From: Euptelea pleiosperma | Taxonomy: Eukaryota; Streptophyta; Magnoliopsida; Ranunculales; Eupteleaceae | DNA length: 64,000 nucleotides | Assembly (NCBI GenBank): GCA_035048495.1 | Contig: CM068545.1 | Coordinates: forward strand, 19,006,741-19,070,740 | Reading direction: 5' to 3' | Part shown: in pieces, positions 12,950 to 24,695 of the stretch | How the letters are laid out: every line of letters starts with the position of its first letter | Position numbering within the stretch: the stretch's first letter is position 1 | Notes under the pieces: model-generated | Seen by the model: only the letters and a program-made list of their open reading frames with translations | Told to the model about the DNA's origin: nothing | The model's database searches: none | Made by a program: the position numbers and the translations under genes

Positions 12950-15130
12950 CTGATATTATCTAGCAAATATATTTAAATTATCTCTTTATAGACTTTTATT
13001 GGGTTCTATTAAAGAATTATTTTTGTTTTCATTTGATGTTTCTTAAAATAGACTTTTCAAGAAAAAATCAATTTTATGATTTTTAAAAAATAAAGTATAA
13101 CTATTTTCTTAATTTAATGTTAATTAATTTCTTACAAGAGATTAGTCTGTTTTATAATTACTTGGAAGTTGTCTTATAAATATTATTAATGAATTCTTAT
13201 TTTCTCTTCAAAGATATTTTATTAGATATATATGACTTAAAAATCTAGTTAAAGTGGTTGAAATCTGCATTAGGTAGACTGTCAATCTATGATTGACCCA
13301 ATCTATACTCAAGATAGAGGATTTCAACTCTACATACCAATAGCTCATTAAAGAAACCTACATAAGTAAAATTAAACTCAATACCTCCCGCAATAAGAAG
13401 ATAAACAATAACCATGGCATTGATAATATTTTATAAGATATACTGTTTATATGCCTTTGGTAGAGATTTTTGTATATATCACAGAATGAATTTTAATAAA
13501 AAAATTTGAAGAATTTTTTTATATCTTTTATAGAAAAACTTAAAAAATGAACACATGTTGTTTCCATAAAACTATTTGAGATCTCTTATTGTATTTAATT
13601 TGATTATTAATATAATTATTTTTAGATATTTAGGTACCTCAGTGTAGATAAAATTAATATTTTTAAAGATCATTAATCTATAATAAAATTTATTTATCAA
13701 TTTGATGTACGCTCTTTATTGGTACTTAAAGAAACTCATGTATTTAAGATTTATATTTTAAATAGTTCAACTATTTTTAAACCTTTAGAAGAGTGTGTTT
13801 TCTATCTCCATATCGAATAAAATTATATACACTCTTTATAGCGAAGATAAAGAAATTGACAACTATATTTTCTTAGCTAAAATAGTCTTCTTTCAAATAA
13901 ACCTATGTAATTTATTCCTATCAAAATTCATCAGATCTCTTTTCTTTTATACAAGGATGTAGTCAATACCTCATCATTTAAAAGATTAAGAAAAATATGT
14001 GCACTCTCTTTACAAAAAAAAAAAAAAAAGAGTTCGATTCTTTTATATTATCATTATAAAGTATACAATATCTATGTTCTCAATTAAACAAAAAGAGAGA
14101 GGGGGAACTTACCTACAACTTGTTCTCTCTTTTCTTTTTTAAGGTGAACACTCTCGTACTAACATTTTCTCTATTAATAATGTGACTGTAAAAAAAAATG
14201 AATTATTCTTTAATTTTATAAACAAATGGTATAAATATTAAATATCTTATCTATTTAATGATGATATAGCATTATCTTAATATGATGTAAAAGTTAAATC
14301 ACCTTTAAAATTATTATTGAAAAGGATAATGACCTATTAGTTTCAATTAGATATTCAATTTTTAGCCTATGACCATGGCCATCATGTAAATCTTCTTTAA
14401 ATATGTCAATTTATTTTTTCAATGACATTTTTTTGATAAATATAAAAAAAAACTCTTATTCTAAGTAATCGATCAGACAAATGAAAAATCAAGTGTCTTC
14501 TTAAAGACGCTATCTAAAGTATTAGCTTAGGTGGTTATTAACTAACCTCAATCTAATTCATAAATATTTTATAAGTATAAACCAAGGTTTAATAACTAGC
14601 CAATTTGTTATTATTTCGCTAGAAAATAAAGTCAATTAATAATAACCTCATATACTTTGCAAAGTTAGTAAGATCCCTTGAAAATTGATCAATGTGTCAT
14701 TGACTTATTAAAATATTAATTCTCTTTAAATCTTAGCAAACAACCATTAATTTATTCAAAAGATCAAAATACATCTAAAAAACTCAATCTTCTTCATTTA
14801 TACCTCTTATAATACTCAAAAAAAGTATGTGGGGTACTTTAATCATTTCAATTAAATGTCAATGGTTAATTAATAAATTCATTCACAGTTGTATTATGCT
14901 TTTATGTGAATTAAATGTATTGACCAACAAATCAATACGGATCTTACTAATTTCACAAAAATACAACATATCTATTTCCTTTGGCACTAGCTAGTTATAA
15001 TGTACATCTTAAAAATATTCTTATTTCAAAAATAGTGGTCAAAGTATCTAATATTATTTGTCAAATTTTATCGTAATAGTCATATCAAATAAATAAAAGT
15101 ACTTCTCATAACTTTCAATGTCGTTAGTTA
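12950..15130. repeat. AT-rich ~2.1-kb tandem unit, copy A
   Basis: Collinear with 15131-17190. Matching anchors include CTCTTTATAGAC (12982), GAACACATGTTG (13549), ATTAAACAAAAAGAG (14081), CCAAGGTTTAATAAC (14582) and ATCTTAAAAATAT (15005). No reading frame, LTR-like end or inverted terminus is visible. Copies are clearly diverged, with many small indels. Confidence 0.8.
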
Positions 15131-17190
15131 AATTATTCAATTACATAATATTATATTATTTGAAGTATCTCTTTAGAGACTTTTATTAAGTTTAATTAAA
15201 GAATTCCTTTTATTTTCAATTGATGTCTTTTTAAAAGAGACAATTTATATGAAAAAAAAAAATCAAATATTATCATTTCTAAAAAATAAAGTATAAAATA
15301 TTTGTATAAGTATATTCTTAAGAAAATTAATTAAAATCTCTTAAAAGATGTTGTGTTATTTTCACTTGAAACTAGTCTTATAAATAAATTATTAGATGAT
15401 TCTAAAAAATGTCACTTCATAGAAATTTTAATAAATTTATCTAATTTTATAAATCTTCATATATGTAATACTCTTTACTTTAATATTAATTTTATTGCAT
15501 TGCACCATATTTTCTGATAGACAACACAATTGAGGTTGTTCACAAGACCCAAGACAACAACGATTAGAATTCGCATTAAGTAGACTGTTAGGCTATACTT
15601 TGCCCAACTCTATCTATAAAAATTGAACACATGTTGTATCCATAAAATGATTTGAGATGAGATCTTAATAAATCACTTATTGTATTTAATTTGATTATTA
15701 ATATCTATTCTTAGAAAGCTAGGTATCTTAGTGTACACAAATTTAATATTTTAATTTAAAAGGTCTTAGGTATCGATTTAATGTACTCTCCTTATTGGCT
15801 CTTAAAGGAATCCTTCTATTCATAACTCTCTTTTAGGAGTTACTCTCTTTTTCTCCTTTAAGAATAACTCTCTTTTTTTTCCTTTAAGAGATTGTGCTTT
15901 TCGTTTCCACATATATTAAAAATAAACTACTCTTTATAATAAAGAGAAAAAACTAAAAATATATTCTTTTAAATAAGATATATAGTCTCATTCTAAATAC
16001 TTTTTTATAATTTATTTCTACAAGAGTCGATTTTTATTTTTCTTTTTAGATGGATATAGTCAAACACTTCATCATTTAAAAGACTTAAAAAATTTACGCA
16101 TCTTGTAAGAAAAAAAAAAGTTAAATTATTTTATTTATCTTTGTAAAATATTCAAGATGTATGTCTCCGATTAAACAAAAAGAGGAAGAGGGAATGTACT
16201 TGCTTCTTTTTTTCTATTCTCACTCTCGTACTAGTCTTCTCAATAATAATGATGTGTGCATGTGGAAGACAAATGAATTATTTCTCTAATTTTATACACA
16301 AAAGTGTAAAAGTTAAATATCTTATTTATTTGATGATGCCAACTGGCGTTGTCTTGATATGATCGATGCTTATATAAACCACCTTTAGACTATTGTTGGA
16401 CAGGATAATGACTTACTATAATATATTTCAATTAGACATTCAATTTTTAGTTTATGCTTACTAGGTAAATCTACCTTAAATATGTCAATTTCTTTGCAAG
16501 GACACTAATTTGATAAATTTAAGAAATCCCATATTTTTGTGATAAATCAAATAAATCAAAAAAATTTCTCATATAGTATCTTACCAAGTCTTCTTAAATA
16601 CACTAACTGAAGTAATAGTTTTTGTGGTTATTAACAAACCCCATTCTGATTGGAAAGTGTTTATAAAGCATAAGCCAAGGTTTAATGAGTAGCCAATTTA
16701 CCGTCACCTCACTAGAAAATAAGGCCAATTATTAAGACCTGCTTTGCAAAGTTGCTAAGACCCCCTTGATAAGTGGTAAAGTCTTTGACTCACTGAAAAA
16801 TGTAATGTGCCTTGTAACCCAATAACCAACTAGTATTTCATTCGAAAGACCAAAATATTCTAAAAAAAATTGCAACCATCGTCATTTATACATCTTACAA
16901 TACTCAAGATAGTATGCAATTTTTTTTGGGTATTTTGATCTTCTCAATGAATAGTCAGTGATTGATTGATGGAATTCACAACCGTGTTACATTTTTTTGT
17001 ATCAGCTTCATTGACCAACAAATCAATAAAGTTCTTACTAATTTCACAAGTACAAGAGATTTATTTTCTAGTCCAATAATAATGCTCATCTTAAAAATAT
17101 ATTTATCTCAAATAATGATCAAAGTATCCAATATTGTTGGTTTAAAATTGATCATAACAATTTTATCAAATAAATGAAGTATTTTAATTC
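15131..17190. repeat. AT-rich ~2.1-kb tandem unit, copy B
   Basis: Second copy of the unit, offset about 2080-2190 bp from copy A. Anchors are at 15169, 15625, 16168, 16673 and 17088. The end of copy A abuts the start of copy B, so the arrangement is direct and tandem. Function unknown; a satellite-like or non-coding retrotransposon origin is possible. Confidence 0.8.
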
Positions 17191-20100
17191 AATTTTTTAT
17201 GCTGTTAAAAATACAAAATGGGCTTTTCCGTTGAAATTTCATTTTTCAAAGGGCTTTTAGCATGCCAAATTTGAACTTAATATGAATTTTTAAAACAATA
17301 TCCTAAAATGGTCATATTGCTATTTTGTTCAAAGTGACAAGTTAGAAAATGATTTATTTAAAATTTATATAAGTTTTCAAGAACCTCTATAAGGCTCTTC
17401 AAGCACAAAATGAATTAGGCATTTTAGAGAGAGAAATCATATCTCCATTGTACTTATAAAATCGTCTATAGAATATCAGGGATTAGAGATTATTAAGTAA
17501 AATATTATAATGGTGCAAATTTGTGTTAGTAATTAATGTGCTTATTTGTAGACTTCTTTTGCTTGTTCAATCCACATTAGAAATATGTTTTCAATTTTTA
17601 ATAGGTTGCAATTTTTGAGTCTAGGTTTTAAGTTCATTCAACTTTTCATATTTTTACTTTTGGAGCTCTTTAGTGTTTGGTGAGTTTTTTTTATACATCT
17701 GTGTAAAAGTTTTAATATCAAACAGGTTGAAGAACCTTAAAAATGTAAAACAAAGAAGACGGATAACAAAGCCAGTGGTGATACAGTTGATGATGGTCTA
17801 TGGACAAAGTGGTCTGCTTGAGCATTATGATTGTAGTGGTGTAGATCAACTGGCAGACGATGGTTGCAAAGGACCAGAAATGGGGGATCAGCATGTGTAT
17901 TGGTGTTAATAAGAAAAAAATATTAACTAAGATTATTTTTTATTGGATATTTTGGGTGATCAATACATCAAACCTCTCAAGGGATTGGGTGATCAATACA
18001 TCAGACCTCTCAAGGGATTTATATAGAATAGAGATGCAAAGTACCCAAGTTAAAAATAAATAAAAATAAAAAGGTTTTTCATTTAATTTCCTATTACTTT
18101 CCTTATTGATGTTGAATTCATTTTTCAACAAAAAATAAATCTATACTATTTTAAAGCTTAAACTTAGGTACCACACCACATGACATTCACCTAGATTAGT
18201 TCTTATTTTTTTGGATGGCAACCTATTAGTTTATTAAATGCCCCTCACCATACTCACCCATAATTCAAGCAAATATATTGATTTCAAAAAGCTTACCAGC
18301 CACTAAAAAACAGCCCTATTTAACTACTTAAATACTTCCCATACCATTAATTATTTTTTCAATATAGCCTGGCCCTTCATAATAATTAAATACTTATTCA
18401 CCATTTCATTTTATCCATACTAGTGGATAGCACGTGCGTTATGCATAAGTGATCGTAGGGTCGTCTTTGAAGGAAGTGGCAAAATAAGAGAGTTTTAACC
18501 CAAAGTGTAGTTTTGGAAGATTAGTTTGGAAGGGCAACTTTGTAAATTTTGACAACTCAAGGCACAGTTAGAGAATCAAAATTTTGAAGTTGTCCATGTA
18601 GAGCAGATGAGTAGTCATGAAGAGATTGTTTTGGAAATGTAGAAAAAATGGCATAAAAGTAATTAAGTTGTTCTTAAAGAATTATTTTGAAAATATGGAA
18701 GAAATGGCCTGGTAAATAATTAAATGTTTATCAAGGGGCAAATATGTAAATTAATGGTTGAGAATGAGCATTCTTGGTAGAAGAAATGACATAGGAAGAA
18801 AATAAGTGATTAAAAGAGATTTTTTTGAAAATATGGATAAAATGGCATGGTAAGTAATGTAGTAATAATGAAGGAGCTGTATGATAATGGCATAAGATGT
18901 AATTAAGTAGTTTAATAGGGTGTACGCTAAGGACATTTAATAAACTTTTTTGGTTTTCGGTGGAGAATGACATTATGAAACAGCATTATTAACATTTTTC
19001 AAACCATGTATCATAACTTTGAAAGGAAATTTTATTATGAACTAGAAAATCAGATCATGCAAGATAGATGGTTGACAGTCTCCCAACACTATGAAAATAG
19101 CCTAATTGGAACCTATTTAACTTAAATTGGAGTGAAGAATGCTGGTTAAGGAGACCTTAAAAATTTTACGGTTTCAATGGTTGACATAGATTTGAGAGTA
19201 CTTCCAAGTACTATATGAGTTAAAATAAGTGCTTTAATCAACCTTTTGGACCCAGTTATAATTTAATTTACGACACTATGTCATAGCCAACGGCTTGCAT
19301 TTACGTGATATTTTTTTCGGGGTAGTTAAGTGATGGGCCAGCGAGTAAGAAGGTGACAACGGGACTCGAATGTAGCTCGCTCGTCGTATCAATGCAAACC
19401 AACTTTACCAACTTAACAAGCTATGTTAATATAATTTTCCGCTGATACAATAGCTTGTGAATGCAAATGGCTTGCATTCAGGTAGTATTGTATAAATTTA
19501 AAACTCAGAAATTTTCAGAAGTCCAAACTGAGTGAGTTTGTTGTTTTTGAACATTGGCATTTTAGTCTGATTTTTAGATAATAATTGTTCATTAATAAGT
19601 CTTATTTTTGCCCCTCTTGGGTGTCACTTTTAGGTCATTGATCTTATTAGATTGGTAACACAAGTTGTTTGATTCATGGGTTTCATTGATTAAGGTCCAA
19701 AATGTCTTCAACTCCTATTAGATCAATGATCAAGATTTCGGTCTTGACCACTGTTATAGTCTCTTTGGGCCTGCCTTATGATTGGAAGCTGCCAGCTTAA
19801 CCCAACCAATATAATGCTTTCTTTAGTCGACACGTGTCCCAATCCGGACTGACCACGTCATCCAACCAATGTATCAGATGTCTCAATTTCGATTTAGTTA
19901 ACCTATAATGTGGCGTCCACATGCATCCATGTGTGCGTGAAATCTTAGCAACCAATTGTTATTATGATCGACCAAACAATACGAACCATCCGATAATCCG
20001 TTGATGGTCCTGATTAGTTCCAAAGCTCCACACTGAAAAATGCTCCACAAAAGTGTTAAAACATATCAAGTTCAAGAATACAGTAGATCACTGACATGGT

Positions 20101-21266
20101 AAACGTTTGATGAATTGAGCTAACAGCCTTTCTGATTAGGATCTCATAACGGGCAGTCGAAGCAGGTTAACAAGCGAAAATGATACTACTTATGAGGCCC
20201 AAAAATCTGATCCAGCAGTTCTAGAAAAAATTCTTTGTGGATAAACCCAATTTCAGAGATTAGTAGAATTAATCAAACCTGAAACCTTTGTTGTCCAAGT
20301 TATGAAGGAATTACTGATGGAAACAAAAAAACTGCTTGATTTGGGTTAAACTTGGGAAACATTCTAAACAACTAGAAATACGGAAAGCAAATTCAACTGC
20401 GGTGTAGCCGGAACTAGTAACGAGACAAAAGACGAGACAAAAGGAATTATATAATTCAGTAAAATGTTCAAGACCTTATGCACTCCTAATCATCATAATC
20501 ATGATGTGCACCAAAGCAAAATAAACAAACTGACTAGATAATTACTGGTACTATACAATTTTATGGGAGCTTCACTGCCACAATTCTATCTTCTCATCTC
20601 CTCTTCAAAAATTAGCTGGGACCATATGCTGTCCAGGGGTAAAACAGAAATCCAGATGCTGTAAACCTTTGTCTGTCTTCCAAGTAGGATCATACTCCAC
20701 GGATTATGCTTTCTCCCACATGGTTAGCTATAAGTAACTGTCTGTAATATAAAACAATATGACCTTGTTAGACTACCAATTCTACAGCAGGTTTCAGACA
20801 ATGCAAGCCTTCAAAGCAAAAAAAAATAAAAAAATGCCCAAAAGCAGCTGCAGGGGAAGGGGGGCATGGGATGTCTATTTTCTGTGACCTTCCTTGTGGA
20901 ATACAACTGTATAAGCATGCTGTAACATGTCAAGAAATCAAGGTGATGAACAGTTCCAGCCCTATCCAAATCTGCAACTTCCACCAGCAAATATAAATGA
21001 ATTACAAGCTCCAACATCAAAACCAGATCAAGAACTGAAATTTTTGGGTAGAAACCAGCTCCGTGAACGATATTTTTAAGTGTTCCAGATCTCCATGTAA
21101 ACACTGCAGACAGCCAATTAGAACCATGATCCTTTAAGTAGATGGGTGCAGCAAATCCAAACTGCCTCATCATTTAAATCCCAAAGAATATGACAGATTT
21201 TTTTTTAAATATTCCTTAATTCCAAATCTCATAAATCACAACCATTAACCTCTCTAAGATGGCCAA
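17191..21266. other. Gene-free region
   Basis: No protein domain or RNA gene recognised. The only structured signal is the Helitron-like 3' end at 18420-18441. An open minus-strand frame of 120 codons at 20811-21173 has no recognisable family and is not called. Confidence 0.45.
18420..18441 (-). mobile_element. Possible Helitron 3' terminus
   Basis: Read on the minus strand, the sequence has the palindrome GCACGTGC, six bases, then CTAG followed by host T. This fits the Helitron 3' end rule (short hairpin, CTRR, insertion before T). The 5' end was not located, so only the terminus is annotated. Confidence 0.4.
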
Positions 21267-21281
21267 TTTAACCCATCTAAT

Positions 21282-21452
21282 AACCCACACGGGTAGCTCA
21301 GTTGGCTCGGTGACTTGGGTATGCTCCCCAAGGTCACAAGTTCGACTTCTCCCAGGCCTACCCAATGCATGTGGTTTGCGGGTGACTGTGTGGATCCATA
21401 GGAATTAGTCCTTCCTTGTCAGGGTTGGGACACCCTATGTCACCAAAAAAAA
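21282..21452 (+). mobile_element. tRNA-derived SINE
   Basis: A tRNA-like head with box A (TAGCTCAGTTGGC, near 21294) and box B (GGTCACAAGTTCGAC, near 21333) is followed by a non-tRNA body and a short A-rich tail (CACCAAAAAAAA). It is flanked by a 15-bp direct duplication, TTTAACCCATCTAAT at 21267-21281 and TTTAACCTATCTAAT at 21453-21467 (one mismatch), as expected of LINE-mobilised insertion. Length 171 bp fits plant SINEs. Confidence 0.92.
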
Positions 21453-21467
21453 TTTAACCTATCTAAT

Positions 21468-22198
21468 GAAATTTTGGCTCCACCTGTTTGCCAAGAAAAG
21501 AAGTCCCAAAGAAAATTATTCTTTTTTTGTGAATTTTTCTGTTGTTTGGTGGCAACCCACAAAATAGCCTGAAAAGCTGCTCTTGAGAAATGTTATGATG
21601 TTTGGAAGGGCAGAAAAATTGAGAGAAAAAAAATATTATAAAGTAATAGCATCGAATCAATTTACAAAGATCGAAAGTAACAAACCACCAGAAAATTTAA
21701 GCATAAAATAGCTTTAGAAATCAAAAAAATGTAATGAATGATCAAAAGATAATGTGTAACAAGGATTTACTACGACACAAAATGAACAACTGTTAATGAG
21801 TAATAGAAAATCATTCATTATTCACTGTAACAAAAATGAAAGAAGAGCAACTAAGAGGATTTGAGAGGAGACTAAGGAGGGAAGATGCCGTACCCATTGG
21901 GCATTGTGCCAAGTAAGAGTTGTTGAGAAGAGAGTGAGGAGGGAAGATGTGACCATTGGGCGTTGTGCTAAGCAAGACCTCATACACGTTAACAGAGGTG
22001 ATGATAAAATATACGGTGGCAACACTGACTCCTCCATGAACACCTTGAATGCTCAGTCCCCTAGCTTAATTGATGCACTCACTCTCCCCCTCTCCCTTCA
22101 CTCAAACATGTATTAATAACCCTCTACAAATAGATCAGGAGATCGACCTCAAGAGTCATGTCTCGTAACTTCTCCTTGGTTGAACCACCAGGATATTG
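21468..22198. other. Non-coding, with a short tandem duplication
   Basis: A unit of about 75 bp containing GAGGAGGGAAGATG and CATTGGGC(A/G)TTGTGC is present twice between about 21860 and 21980. Nothing else was recognised. Confidence 0.5.
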
Positions 22199-22531
22199 TA
22201 AGGACTAAGATCATTACCAAAAAAAATTAAATTTTTCCAATAAACTCCAAGGGTAATGATCTAGTGAAACACGCCCATATTGTACTGTCACAATTTGAAA
22301 GCCGAATTGAGACTCAATTATAAGTCAAGCTCACCTCAAGATACGTGTACAATCCAATGGATGGTGCAATATTTGGCACTCACATAGCCCCCTCTCGGAA
22401 GTGGAGCCCATTTTAAGGTCAATAGTCCACCTCCGAGAAATCGAGAGTTAATCCACCACTCAATGAAATTAGCTCATTACCCTTGGAGTCTATTTGCAAG
22501 TCTCCATTTTTGGCAAGGATCTTAGTCCTTA
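22199..22531. mobile_element. Inverted-repeat element (333 bp)
   Basis: The left arm starts TAAGGACTAAGATC and continues with CCAAAAA and AATAAACTCCAAGGGTAATGA. The right arm is its inverted copy (TCATTACCCTTGGAGTCTAT ... GATCTTAGTCCTTA). Arms are about 65 bp with small differences. No clear target duplication. No coding capacity. Confidence 0.7.
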
Positions 22532-22814
22532 TCTCCACCTTGAAAGAATCCCTGATTGAGGACTATGATCCTGAGACATTGTTTTTTCGACAGTCCTTAC
22601 CTCCCACCTTCCCGCACGTCCAATCACGTGACACTGTTTTTCAACAGTTCGAACATGCGACCAACCCCCTGCATGGTTCAACCAAGCAACGTAGCTTCCA
22701 AGATAGTCCGATTACACAGCATGGCTACTAAACAATCCTAGATTAACTCGTCAAATAAGAATACCCCTTGATCAAACAACCACTTGCAAGGAAATAGCTC
22801 CTCAAATGACCTGC

Positions 22815-23258
22815 TCACACAAACAAGTCTTTGATCAAACACCACTCACATGGAGGCCCTTGATCTGCATGCACTTTCTTGGCCAATTTACCTTCTACAA
22901 CTGTGGGTTGCCTACCACTCTGGCAAACACCATAGCGACCATCGACACTACTGCGCAGCAATCTGATCTCAATAATCCCTTCTGGTGTAGGGAAACTAAT
23001 CGCCAAGTAGTAAGATGTCAGCACAACTCTCATCTCTTGTATCGACCTTCTGAGAATGAAGTGAAGGGATGGCACATCCATCACTACAAAATTAGTTAGC
23101 AAAGTAACAAGTCCTGCTCTAACTAGCAATTTGATTTCTCCGAAGGGTTTGAATATTATTCCGTTGAATCCAACTAATGGGGAGGCCATCGAGCTCAATT
23201 TTTCTTTACGTAATCCCATCTTCTTAAAGGCTAGGAAGAACCAAGATATCGGTTGCAC
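22815..23258 (-). pseudogene. Ty3/gypsy protease-region fragment (antisense)
   Basis: An open frame on the minus strand carries, in order, SPLVGFNGIIFKPFGEIKL, a VVMDVPSLHFIL-like core and STYHLKIKFPT-like SYYLAISFPTPEGIIEIR. This is the conserved sequence around and after the protease domain of plant gypsy gag-pol (family pattern: LVGFTGD, PVTAG, YNAILGR, STYHL, KFPT). It lies on the strand opposite to the gypsy pol that starts about 50 bases away. It is therefore either a second element or an inverted piece of the same one. Confidence 0.75.
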
Positions 23259-23299
23259 TCACTAAATCTACCAGAATTCATTAGTTGTCTCATCTCCCC

Positions 23300-24695
23300 A
23301 TATTCAGCGAGATTACCAAGGCCTCGTAATGGGCCATTTTACTTGCGAAATACGATATAGAGTACGGTCCAAGAACCGCCATTAAACAGCAGGTGATGGT
23401 AGATCTCCCAATAGAAAGAGAACTCCAAGTTGATAACTTCTTTGACAAAGTATCTAGAGAAAACAGTATGGATGACCAAGGGAATGAAGAACCAATGGAC
23501 CAACATACTTGGGTCCTCTATGTTTATGCATCCTCAAATTTAGAAGGCTCGGGGCGGTGATTGTTCTCAAATCCCCAGATAGGCAAGCTGGAAAAGGCTA
23601 TTCTATTTGGGTTTACCACTTCGAATAATGAAGTGGATATGAAGCAATGATCTCACGACTGATAATGACTAGAGACTTGAAAGTAGACAAACACTTGGTC
23701 TATAGCAATTCTCAGCTAGTGGTGAATCAGATCACTATGAAGTATACAACCAAGGAGGAGAGGTTGGCAAGATACCAAGATATCTATCAAATACTAATTA
23801 GTAGGTTCAGCAAGGAAACATTTCAACAACATCCACAGAATGAGAATCGACATGCCGACTCATTAGTGCACATAGATGCCATGTCGCAAAGCACCAGATC
23901 TCGAAACATACTTCTCAAGTACAGAGAATTCTCTACCAAGAAGGAAGCACTAGAAGTTACCCTGATAAATCGTCCACCTTAGTAGCATAGTTGGATGGAT
24001 CAATCCTAGCATATCTCGGGAATGGAACTCTACCTCCTAGCAGGAAAGAAGCTCAATATGTTATAATGAAGTCAGCGAATTACGCATTAGTAAAAGGAGT
24101 TCTCTACAAAAGATCATAAGAGAACCCCTCCTTAGGTGCTTGACTTTAGAATAGGCCGATAACATACTCCATGAGATCAACCATGGAGTATGTGGAAATC
24201 ATGCAAGACGACGATCTTTCGCCCACAAGTCACTCACTTGGGGTATTTCTAGCCATACATGCAGGACGATGCCAAAACATTTGTAAAGAGATGTGTTAAA
24301 TTTCAGAAACACAGCAGACTCGTACGCTTGGCCCCGAACAAACTCCATCCCATCTTGAGTCCATGGTCGTTTGACAAGTGGGGGATAGATGTTGTCGAAC
24401 CGTTGCTGATAGCTCCCCTCCAGGGGAAGTTTGTTCTGGTGACAACCAACTAGTTTACCTATTGGGTGAAGGCTATTCCTCTAGCTTCAATGACAGTAAC
24501 CAACGTTAAAAAGTTCATACAACTATACAAGAACACATCGTTTGCCTGTTTGGAGTACCGCACACTATCATCTTAAGACAACAAGGCTCGATTCAGGAAC
24601 TCTACCATAAAAGCCTTCTTTCAAGAGCATGGAATCCAACAAGTCTTCTCGCCACCCTTCTATTCACAAGAGAATTGAGGCAAGTGGATCGAACT
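23300..24695 (+). pseudogene. Ty3/gypsy pol, segment 1: end of RT, RNase H, start of integrase
   Basis: Homology starts with KYDIEYGPRTAIKQQ (end of the RT connection, near 23350). RNase H follows: WVLYVYASSNLEGSG near 23510, then LVYSNSQLVVNQI and YTTKEERLARY at 23690-23790 and ENRHADSLVHI near 23850. The integrase zinc finger and core follow (KRCVKFQKHS near 24285; WSFDKWGIDVVEPL near 24360). The core runs to a QVDRT sequence (the NGQVEATN position) where it stops at 24695. Several stops and frameshifts mean it is inactive. The reading continues at 29354, after a LINE insertion. Confidence 0.88.

Noticed and set aside
20811..21173. Minus-strand open frame of 120 codons
   Set aside because: No recognised family and low-complexity ends (poly-A, GGGGAAGG); likely chance.
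21282..21355. Functional tRNA gene
   Set aside because: Boxes A and B are present but no cloverleaf closes, and the body, tail and 15-bp duplication identify a SINE.
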